Assembly: GCA_963921425.1 (NCBI GenBank)
Contig: OY992832.1
Span: 13,205,249 to 13,269,248 of the forward strand
Length of the DNA stretch: 64,000 nucleotides
Direction: 5' to 3'
Origin: Dryas octopetala
Lineage: Eukaryota > Streptophyta > Magnoliopsida > Rosales > Rosaceae
Part shown: piece by piece, positions 12,751 through 22,015 of the stretch
Numbering within the stretch: the stretch's first letter is position 1
Layout: each line of letters begins with the position of its first letter
Program-made: the position numbers and the translations under genes
Notes under the pieces: generated by a model
Seen by the model: the letters and a program-made list of their open reading frames with translations, nothing else
What the model was told of the DNA's origin: nothing
The model's database searches: none

Positions 12751-13085
12751 TTCACCTACGAAGCCCCCCCTCCCGAGCCCCAGCACCCAGCCTCGCCACC
12801 TACCCAGCCCAGCCACCAAACCAGCGTCGGCGCTGCCCCCACCCAGCTTCGTCTCACCCAGTGCCACCCCCCACCCCCCACCTCTCCCCTCTACCCCAGC
12901 CTCGACCCACCTCCTCCTCCTCAATGAGCCCCACCCTACCTCCCTCCCTCCCCCAAAACCCAGCCCCGACTTCCCTCCCCCCCACCCCACCCCACCTCAC
13001 ATCCTTCCCCCAACCCCAGCATTGCCCCCACATACTTAGCCTCGTCGCACCCCTTTCCCCCCGACTTTCTCTCTTTGCCTCTCCT
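12751..13085. repeat. C-rich low-complexity tract
   Basis: About 335 bases where the plus strand is dominated by C with many CCCC runs and very few G. The minus strand is correspondingly G-rich. Open frames through it give proline-rich translations on the plus strand and glycine-rich ones on the minus strand; these are by-products of composition, not evidence of genes. Confidence 0.75.
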
Positions 13086-13187
13086 CCCTAGTCCTTGGCT
13101 CTCTTTAACCCACATCTCTCCTCCTTTTCTCATGCCGGTTATGAAGAAGATGGTTGTTTGGGGCGGGGGTAGGAGAAATGAGATAGT

Positions 13188-14211
13188 TGTTTGTGGATAA
13201 ACCCACACCGATCCAATAGCCAATCCTGGCTGGACACGTGGCTGGTCAGACTTTGACTTCCACATCATCACTTCTCTAAACACTTCCTCCGCCAGCTCGG
13301 ATCGAGTTTCCACGCCAAGTTATCCAAGCCCGGTCCGAGCCGAACCGATGATCTTCCAGGGATTGAGTGCCCATCTTTCCACGGTCATCCCCGTTCGGAT
13401 CGGCTCGGCACTGAAGTGACCTCCTTTCGAGTTCTGGCGTCGGCCAGTTAGGGCTCGGAGGGACCCCTATCTTTTGGGTCGGCTCGGTTTGGAGTCCCAT
13501 GTCCGATCCGATCACGCATGGACTTCATGCATACGCATAAGAACATCTGCTCGGTTCGGCTCGGCTCTCCGCCACCATTCCCAGGAAGAGCACGTTGGGG
13601 TGAACCGCCACACTTAAATGCACCTGACACAAATCCTCTGACGGATGGAATGTCCCAGTCTGCATCCATGATCATTGATGTAGTTTGTCTGGACCATCCA
13701 ACCTTGCATTTAATGGAGCATTCAATGCAGCATTGAATGCTGAGGAGGTAAGTAGCTGTGCATGCAACTAGTTCTGACCAAACAGGTGGGTCACTGGCAA
13801 CCATTAATTCACATGCAGGTAACTTACTCATCAAGTCTTCCTTTGCTTATATATATCAACTCATATGTGCAAAACGGGATCTATCAATCCATCTAAAAAC
13901 ATACCCCACAAAAAATTCCCATTCACCAAAGGGCACATCCAACTTGCTGAGAATAACCCAGAACATTTGCCTTGTTCTTCCTATTCTCCCAAGTTCATCC
14001 TTTGTTCTTCCTCACTTACCATCAAACACCATCACTGACTTCATCATCGGAGGGTGTTTGGCTGGTACCACACCGGTCCATCTCCTTTGATCTTGTGTTT
14101 GTCTACAGGAAGATCAAATCGACATACATGTCATCATCCAGCAAGGCTTCGGATCAGCCAAGTCATCACCTCTAAGTTGTTGCATCTATCTAACGGAAAT
14201 TTGCATCAACA
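13188..14211 (+). repeat. 5' LTR
   Basis: 1024 bp, TG to CA. A TATA-like run (CTTATATATATC) at about 13846-13857 is the probable core promoter, placing U3/R roughly two thirds of the way along. Open frames here are repeated exactly in the 3' LTR and are not genes. Confidence 0.95.
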
Positions 14212-14212
14212 A

Positions 14213-14233
14213 ATTGGCGCCGTCTGTGGGAAG
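14213..14233 (+). other. Primer binding site of the retrotransposon
   Basis: The sequence just inside the 5' LTR begins ATTGGCGCCGTCTGTGGGA. The TGGCGCCGT part matches the complement of a plant tRNA-Asp 3' end including CCA; the match weakens after that. tRNA identity is an inference from memory of tRNA-Asp. Confidence 0.75.
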
Positions 14234-14294
14234 CCGACTTCAGCCGTTGTGTTCATCACCACAAGTGCTAAGCTCTTCCTTCACATAAGTCATC

Positions 14295-17027
14295 ATGACT
14301 ACCATCTTTCGCGACAGTAGCTCTTCCTCGGGGGCATCTCAGAATGATGAACAACATCAGCCTGAGACACCTGAGAAGACGAGGGGAGCACAACTCCCCA
14401 GGACATCAAAGTCCAAAGGCCCCTCAAAAATCAGGGCTGCTCACAAACTCCTCAAGGAGAGCTAACGACATCTGGCCGCTGAAAACGCACTCCTCAAGCA
14501 GAATAACGAGCTGCTCGCAAAACAAGTCGAGCTGGCCGAGGAACTTGCACGCCATCGCGCTCAGCTCGAGAACAGCGGGGGATCAGGTTTCCGATCGCGC
14601 CAGGCCCGAGCCGAGCAGGAGGTTTTTTCACCGTCTCCTTCTCGGCAGAGCACCCCAGCCGACGTAGACGACCGGTCGGCTTGGGAAAGCGCGGATTACC
14701 CATTTCCAGGCTTCGAGGACATGCCCCCGGCCGAACAGGCTGAGTTCTTGAAAGCCCACCGCCTCCTCCAGCAGAAGCAGGCGGCCTTCAGGAAACATTC
14801 TCCCGAATGTCTGGGAGGAGACCGTGCCGAACCGGCCACGGATCAACGACCTCCAATCCAATCCAGATTGGGGGATGTCAACCCTACTGGTCCAACTGAA
14901 CCCAGGGTGCCGATCAGAAGCAGACTTGGTCCCACCACCAGTCAAGGCCCCTCCACGTCGGACACTCATTCGGGGAGACGATCCGCCGCGGAGCGATTGG
15001 GGGATACCATGGTCATGTCCGACCGTCGTCCGCTCAGTGAAAGGATCACCCGCCAGCCGATGAGCGAGAGACTCGGTGATCGAACCGAGCGTTCGGGGGA
15101 GAACCAGGCCGAGCCGACCACTCTCGACGTAGAAAATTTGGTCCGGACCCTGGTACAAAACCAAATCCGGAGCGTCCACGATCGGCTCGGCCAGGTCGAG
15201 GTCTCTAGGGGATATCTCGGCAGGACCGATCACGGAGAGGAACTCCCCCTCCCGTATACCAACAGGATCATGGACGCTGAGGTCTCCCGCGACACCAAGC
15301 CTCCCAAGATGGATCAGTACGATGGGACCAAGGATCCATACGATCATCTTGATAGCTTCAGATACGCCATGGAAGCCCGCCAGGCATCTGAAGCCACTAA
15401 GTGCCGAATCTTCCCTTCGACCTTGAAGGGATCGGCTCGGGGTTGGTTTCGGACCCTCCAGCCCAACTCCATTGACTCCTTCTCCGACCTTGAGTTCTTG
15501 AAAGCCCACCGCCTCCTCCAGCAGAAGCAGGCGGCCTTCAGGAAACATTCTCCCGAATGTCTGGGAGGAGACCGTGCCGAACCGGCCACGGATCAACGAC
15601 CTCCAATCCAATCCAGATTGGGGGATGTCAACCCTACTGGTCCAACTGAACCCAGGGTGCCGATCAGAAGCAGACTTGGTCCCACCACCAGTCAAGGCCC
15701 CTCCACGTCGGACACTCATTCGGGGAGACGATCCGCCGCGGAGCGATTGGGGGATACCATGGTCATGTCTGACCGTCGTCCGCTCAGTGAAAGGATCACC
15801 CGCCAGCCGGTGAGCGAGAGACTCGGTGATCGAACCGAGCGTTCGGGGGAGAACCAGGCCGAGCCGACCACTCCCGACGTAGAAAATTTGGTCCGGACCC
15901 TGGTACAAAACCAAATCCGGAGCGTCCACGATCGGCTCGGCCAGGTCGAGGTCTCTAGGGGATATCTCGGCATGACCGATCACGGAGAGGAACTCCCCCT
16001 CCCGTATACCAGCAGGATCATGGACGCTGAGGTCTCCCGCGACACCAAGCCTCCCAAGATGGATCAGTACGATGGGACCAAGGATCCATACGATCATCTT
16101 GATAGCTTCAGATACGCCATGGAAGCCCGCCAGGCATCTGAAGCCACTAAGTGCCGAATCTTCCCTTCGACCTTGAAGGGATCGGCTCGGGGTTGGTTCC
16201 GGACCCTCCAGCCCAACTCCATTGACTTCTTCTCCGACCTCCGGAGGGCCTTCCTGGCAAGGTATCGGGTTGTATCCGAACGACTCTACAACTTAAACGA
16301 TATGTCGCTCATTAAACAAGAAGAAGGGGAGAGCCTCAAGGCCTATCTGATCCGCTTCAACATCGAGTATACGAAGTGCGACGATTGCGACGACAGATCG
16401 GCTAAGAACGCCTTTATGCAAGGTCTGCTCGCCGGGGGACTCCGCTCCCACCTGATGAGGAACCCTCCCTCTACTTATGATGAGCTTTCTGCTGAAGCCA
16501 CAAAGTGGGCGCGGGCTGAGGAGTGGGATGCTCAGGTGGAGGCCCTGAATCCCAGGCCGACTTCAGCCAAGAGGAAGGAGGGAGAGGTTGCAAACCCCAA
16601 ACCCCAGGTCCAGTCCAAGAAGACCAAGACGGAGGAACCGCGCCAACTTCTGGGCAAGGGTCCCAAGTTCATCCAGTACACAGAGTACACTCCCCTCAAC
16701 GCCGGTCTGGAGACGATCTTCTCCAAAATCAAGGACCAGCTCCCGGCTGCAAGGGAGATCAAGGGACCACCCCCAGACAGAATCAAGGAGGGCGTCTTCT
16801 GCAAGTACCACTCTAATCACGGCCACGTCACGGGTGATTGCTACGCCTTCCGCGACGGAATTGAAACTCTTGCCCGAGCGGGTAAGATCAACCAATTCCT
16901 GGCCGGCGGGCCTAGAGTACCCAAGGCTGCGCTGAAGAAACCCACCAACACCATCGACGTCCGGGATGCTGCCATCGGATCGATCGGCGGAGGACCGACC
17001 TTCGTGGGAAACTCGAACCGATCCTAG
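14295..17027 (+). pseudogene. Retrotransposon gag, with internal duplication and one stop
   Basis: The capsid-type Gag precursor packages element RNA. The natural start appears to be ATG at 14295 (MTTIFRDSSSS). The frame then runs to TAG at 17025-17027 with one internal TAA at 14463-14465. A coiled-coil-like stretch (LAAENALLKQNNELLAKQ) lies near 14470-14530. The retrotransposon gag domain is seen in SARGWFRTLQPNSI and FLARYRVVSERLYNLNDMS, and a zinc-knuckle-like CKYHSNHGHVTGDC near 16800. Codons from 14741 to 15490 are repeated at 15491-16240, lengthening the protein by 250 residues without breaking the frame. Protease continues in the same frame after the TAG, so the terminal stop may be either a mutation or a natural gag-pol boundary. 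Confidence 0.9.
14741..16240 (+). repeat. 750-bp tandem duplication inside gag
   Basis: Copy one is 14741-15490 and copy two 15491-16240, directly abutting. By eye I count 7 substitutions and no indels between them. The length is a multiple of three, so gag stays open. The second copy continues into the normal downstream gag sequence, whereas copy one ends at a junction (CCGACCT to TGAGTTC). Confidence 0.97.
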
Positions 17028-17740
17028 AAGGAGTATATCAGACAGGCGGCTCAAGCTCACGAGTCCCTGTCAATCCAAGCGGGTCAGCCCAGCACTTCCA
17101 AAAGACAACGGAAAGACTGGGCACCGGTCACCTTTGAGCCGAACGAGGCAAATGAGATCATCTTCCCCCACTATGATCCGGTCGTCATAGTGGCTGAGGT
17201 GGCCGGGACTACCATTGCGCGCTCCTTCGTCGATGGAGGAAGCTCAGTCAACATCCTTTGACACTCCCGCCTTGGTCGGGTTCGGGGGAGAAGTGGTTCA
17301 GCCCCTCGGACACATTTACCTTCCCCTTTCGCTCGGGAAGGGACCGATCAAGAAGACTTGCATGACGTACTTCATCGTCGTCAAGCGGCAGTCAGCCTAC
17401 AACATCATCCTTGGCAGACCAGCTCTGGTCGACCTCGACTGTATCGTCCACTACGCCAACCTCCTCATCAAATGTCCGGTGGGCGACGACTGCATTGTCA
17501 TTCAGGGAGACCAATGCTCGGCTCGGTCTTGCTACGCCACTTCGATCAAGCAGAAGGGTCAGCTGCCGAACTCACAAGAACTTGACTCCATCGCCGATTC
17601 GGGCAGGTGGCCGAGGGCGGAAACATTCGACTTGACTTCCGAGCCGAACCCGGAATCTCGGCCCCTTCCTGTCGAGACCTGGGAGGAAGTGCCGATCTCG
17701 GCCGATACACCGGATCGGCTCGTCCGAGTGGGACTCAGGT
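17028..17740 (+). pseudogene. Retrotransposon aspartic protease region
   Basis: The frame of gag continues past the TAG with KEYIRQAAQAHESL and reaches the protease active-site region VDGGSSVNIL near 17230-17260. A TGA follows at once, and the rest of the domain (TPALVGFGGEVVQPLG, then SAYNIILGRPALVDLDC) is in the +1 frame. The interval normally found between these motifs looks shortened, so a deletion with frame change lies near 17260. The frame returns to that of gag near 17725 by a second 1-base lesion. No functional protease can be made. Confidence 0.85.
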
Positions 17741-19400
17741 CAGTCCCGAACAGCGTTCTGCCATCATCGACTTCCTCCGTGCCAATGCGGAAGTGTTCGC
17801 CTGGTCTTACGATGACATGCCAGGCATATCGTCTGACGTGATCACCCACAGGCTGAACACCAACCCGGGATGCAAACCGGTCCGTTAGAAGAGGAGGTCA
17901 TACGACCCGGTCCGATACGCCGCCATGGCTGAAGAGGTAACCAAGTTGCAAAACAACGGGTTCATCCGGGAGGTCAACTATCCCGACTGGCTTGCCAACG
18001 TGGTCATGGTGAAAAAGAACAACGGGAAATGGAGAATGTGCGTGGACTTCACCGACCTGAACAGGGCTTGTCCCAAGGACAGCTTTCCCTTGCCCAGAAT
18101 AGATCAGCTCGTCGATGCAACAGCTGGACATCAGCTCCTCAGTTTCATGGACGCCTATTCTGGGTATAACCAGATCCTCATGCACAAATCCGACCAGGAA
18201 GGCACATCTTTCATAACGGATCGCGGCATGTACTGCTACAAGGTCATGCCCTTCGATCTCAAAAACGCCGGAGCCACCTACCAAAGGCTGGTCAACCACA
18301 TGTTCAGATCTTCCATAGGCAAATCCGTAGAGGTTTACGTGGATGACATGCTGGTCAAAAGCATCAAAGCGGACGATCACGTCAGGGACCTCGCAGACAT
18401 GTTCGGAGTCCTGAAGGAGTATCAGATGCGGCTGAACCCAGCCAAATGTGTCTTTGGGGTTCGGTCAGGAAAGTTCCTTGGCTACCTGGTCAGCCAACGG
18501 GGAATCGAGGCCAATCCGGAGAAGATCCAGGCTTTGATTAACATGAAGTCTCCAAGGACGCGCAAGGAAATCCAGAGTGTGACTGAAAGAGTCGCCGCCC
18601 TGAACCAGTTCATCTCGAAGTCCACTGACCGGTGCCTCCCTTTTTTCAAGGCTTTAAGGGGAGCAGGGAAGGGCATAGAATGGACCCCCCAATGCGAGCA
18701 GGCCTTTCAAGATCTGAAAAGGCACATGGGGGAACCTCCCATCTTATCCAAACCAGGGGAAGGTGAAGAACTTTTTCTCTACCTCTCTGTCTCTGACTCG
18801 ACTCTCAGCTCAGTTCTGGTGAGGGAGGTCGGCTGTGTACAACACCCGGTCTTCTATACGAGCCGAGCCCTCGCCGATGCCGAGACCAGGTATCCAAAAT
18901 TCGAGAAGATGGCTCTCGCCCTGGTCAGCTCGGCTCGGAAATTAAGGCCCTACTTCCAGGCTCATTCAATCGTCGTCTTGACTGATCAGCCTCTCAGACA
19001 AATCCTGGCAAAGCCCGAAACTTCAGGTCGGCTCATCAAGTAGTCAATTGAGCTCGGCGAGTTTGACATCATCTACCGTCCCAGGACGACCATCAAAGGT
19101 CAAGCCATGTCAGACTTCATCTGTGAGTCGACCACCTCGACGGATGACCCACCGCGCGCCGGCACTACACAAACCGCGTCTGATCTGAACACAAACGGCG
19201 ATCGCAGCCAGGCTGATCTTCTCACCTGGACCCTCTACGTAGACGGATCTTCCAACGCAATGGGAAGTGGAGCCGGGCTTGTTCTGATCTCCCCAGAACA
19301 GGTTGTGATGGAGTATGCTCTTCGCTTCAGATTCCAGGCGTCTAACAATGAAGCGGAGTATGAGGCGCTCATCGCCGGACTCAGGTTGGCAAGGAGCTCG
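17741..19400 (+). pseudogene. Retrotransposon reverse transcriptase and RNase H region
   Basis: From SPEQRSAIIDFLRANAEVF the pol frame runs through the RT palm and fingers: WRMCVDFTDLNRACPKDSFP, then YVDDMLVKS carrying the catalytic aspartates near 18336-18360. RNase H follows (FYTSRALADAETRYPK near 18850), then the start of a second RNase H (WTLYVDGSSNAMGSGAGLV near 19230). In-frame TAG codons interrupt at 17886-17888 (probably from CAG) and 19041-19043 (probably from TGG). A 1-base loss near 19388 shifts the second RNase H. Confidence 0.93.
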
Positions 19401-19800
19401 GCGCGACCAAACTGAGCATCTTCAGCGACTCCCAACTCATTGTCAACCAGATATTGGGAGAGTATGAGACTCGAGAACCTAGCATGACTGCCTACCTCGA
19501 GAAGACTCGTTTGCTGCTTGGGAACTTCCACGAGTACAAAATATCCCAAATCCCGAGGGCAGAAAACTGCAGAGCCGACGCCTTGGCGCGCCTAGCTTCG
19601 GCCACAGACATCGAATCCGCTAGGCACGTTCCAGTTGAGATTTTGGACAGACCTAGCACCGCAGAAAACGAAGTCGCCGTTATGCAGACCGAGGCCGAGC
19701 CGAACTGGATGACGCCGATCATCAACTATCTGGCCTCCGGGATACTCCCCCCGGAGAAGGACAAGGCGCGTCTCATCAAACCAGATCGGCTCGGTTCAGT
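19389..19800 (+). pseudogene. Second (additional) RNase H, remainder
   Basis: After the frame change the domain continues as LSIFSDSQLIVNQILGEYE and ISQIPRAENCRADALARLAS, with the DSQ and ADALA motifs of the additional RNase H typical of Tat elements. The frame is lost again near 19795. Confidence 0.88.
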
Positions 19801-20931
19801 ATCATCGATGGTCAGCTCTACAAGAGGAGCTTCTCCCTACCCTACTTGCGGTGTGTCACTCCCCAAGAAGGCCAGGATGTGCTGAGAGAAATTCACGAGG
19901 GGATATGAGGAAACCACTCCGGAGGAAGAGCCCTCGCCTACAAGACGATCCGGCAGGGCTACTTCTTGCCGACGTTGAACAAAGACGCGGATCATCTCTC
20001 TCGCGCTTGTATCAAATGCCAGCAATTTGCCGCGATCCCCCATCAACCTCCCCAGTTGTTGACCTCCATATCCAGTCCCTGGCCATTCGCGCAGTGGGGA
20101 CTCGATCTGATCGGCCCTATGTCGAAGGCGAAAGGGCAAGTCACCATGGCCGTAGTAGCAGTCGACTACTTCACCAAGTGGGCCGAAGCCGAACCCCTAG
20201 CCACTACCACAGCCGAGCGGATGGAGACCTTCGTCTGGAAGAACATCATATGCCGGTTCGGCATGCCGCACACCATCATTGCCGACAATGGCAAACAGTT
20301 CGACTGCAAGAAATTCAGGAGTTTTTGTTCACGTCTGCACATCAACTTGCGCTTCACCGCTCCTTACCATCCGCAGTCGAACGGACAGGTCGAGGCCATT
20401 AACAAGATCATCAAGAAGACCCTAAAGACTAAGCTTGATAGTGCTAAGGGAAATTGGCCTGAACTCTTACCAGAGGCGCTTTGGTCCTACCGAACTTCCT
20501 ATCGCAAGTCCACGAAGGAAACACCTTACGCATTGGCATTCGGAACTGACGCTGTCGTCCCGGTCGAAATGGGGACTCCTTCATTCCAGACCGGTACGTA
20601 CAACCCCGAGACCAATGACATCGGACTTCGGCTCGGCCTGGATATGATCGAAGAGAGGCGAACCGACGCCAATCTCTGCCGAGCCGCTTACCAACAGAGA
20701 GTAGCCAAATACTACAATCAAAGGGTCAGGCCCAGGAGCTTCGGATTGGGCAGTCTCGTCATGAAGAAGAATCCCCTTGCCGTCAAGGAGAGCTCATTCG
20801 ATCCGAACTGGACCGGACCATACAGAATCACGGGCATAGTCAAGCCTGGCACTTACAACTTGGCCACTTTGGCCGGGAAGCCTCTCAAGCATAGCTGGAA
20901 CGCTGAACACTTGAAGACTTATTATCAGTAA
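19801..20931 (+). pseudogene. Retrotransposon integrase
   Basis: The HHCC zinc-binding domain (EIHEG, GNHSGG, then CIKCQQFA) contains a TGA at 19906-19908. The catalytic core is otherwise open, with the DDE acidic residues in WGLDLIGP (about 20095), IADNGKQFDC (about 20277) and NGQVEAINKIIKK (about 20380). The C-terminal part ends HSWNAEHLKTYYQ, without a chromodomain. From 19909 the frame is uninterrupted to the TAA at 20929-20931, so this is the best preserved part of pol. Confidence 0.92.
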
Positions 20932-21111
20932 AAATGTAGTTAGGATCGGGGACTGTCCGACCTAACACTCATTCCAATCAATGAAAGGATGAACACATTT
21001 TGACTCATTTTCTTCTTATTTTTCGAAGCAAACACTGGGGATTCTACTTCTGTACACTTTCAACGAAGAGGAAAGACCTAAGTATTTCCTTCGAAAAAAT
21101 AATAAGCCCAT

Positions 21112-21466
21112 GTGCCGAGCCGAAGTGCCACTTTCGGCTCGACGCTCGGTACATTACAGACTCATCAGGTCTATAAACTCATGTGTCGAGCTGGCGCACC
21201 ATTTCCGGCCCGACGCTCGGCATATTACAGACTCATCAGGTCTATAAACTCATGTGTCGAGCTGGCGCGCCACTTCCGGCCCGACGCTCGGCATATTACA
21301 AACTCATCAGGTCTATAAACTCATGTGTCGAGCTGGCGCGCCATTTCTGGCCCGACGCTCGGCATATTACAGACTCATCAGGTCTATAAACTCCTATGTC
21401 GAGCTGGCGCGCCATTTCCGGCCCGATGCTCGGCATATTACAGACTCATCAGGTCTATAAAAATTC
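21112..21466 (+). repeat. 71-bp minisatellite, five copies, after pol
   Basis: Units begin at 21112, 21183, 21254, 21325 and 21396. Each contains CGACGCTCGG and GACTCATCAGGTCTATAAA with scattered substitutions; the first unit is the most diverged. The repeat lies between the end of integrase and the antisense gene. Tandem repeats in this position are common in Tat-clade elements. Open frames through it are by-products. Confidence 0.95.
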
Positions 21467-22015
21467 CTGTCCGAGCTGAAGCGACTTCCTACAGTCCTAA
21501 CGTTCAACAGGATATTTCTAAGAGAAAAATATACACTCCAACCGAAACTTTCATCGTGCATGCCGAGCCGATCTGAAAGTAGGTTTGAATATTTTTCTCA
21601 AAAAACAAAATTCCTAAATATCTCAATGGGTGTGCCGAGCCCATCCGGGATCACTACTTATCTTGGTTATGCTTATCAAGCTGATCCGAAGACAAGTTCT
21701 AATTTATCATTACCATTCATTTTCATTGTGATCGGCATGCCGAGCCGATCTCAAAATGTCTTGGTTTTTATTATGTTTGTCACTTTTATCATTTTCTTAT
21801 TCATGTGTTACTTGTTATATCTTTAGCTTAAATCTCCGAGCTGAACTGACAATAACTTGTCCATAAAAGAAAATACTGATAAATTAACAAAAATAAAATC
21901 CAAACATATTGTTCCAAAATCAATCAAACCCGAGCCACACATCGGCTCGGGGAGGAAAAACCAAAAGCATAAAAAAAATAATAATAAAAAGCATAAAGGA
22001 TAAAAGCTGCGGGTG
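21467..22015 (+). other. Noncoding stretch of the retrotransposon
   Basis: AT-richer sequence between the minisatellite and the end of the antisense gene. It contains several copies of the element-wide word CCGAGCC(G/C)A (for example near 21562, 21636 and 21740). Presumably it holds 3' ends of converging transcripts. No gene was seen. Confidence 0.5.

Noticed and set aside
12602..13039. Long proline-rich open frames and glycine-rich antisense frames
   Set aside because: They follow from the C-rich composition of the tract; overlapping frames on both strands are open for the same reason and none has a domain.
13518..14175. Open frames inside the LTRs
   Set aside because: They occur in both LTRs and match no protein family; the LTR is regulatory DNA.
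14628..16097. 489-codon minus-strand open frame over gag
   Set aside because: It is a shadow of gag; its length comes from the 750-bp duplication and GC-rich codons, and its translation repeats itself at the duplication.
21112..21576. Series of 68-residue frames repeating SSWRAISGPTLGILQTHQ-like text
   Set aside because: Translations of the 71-bp minisatellite, which is not a multiple of three; not genes.
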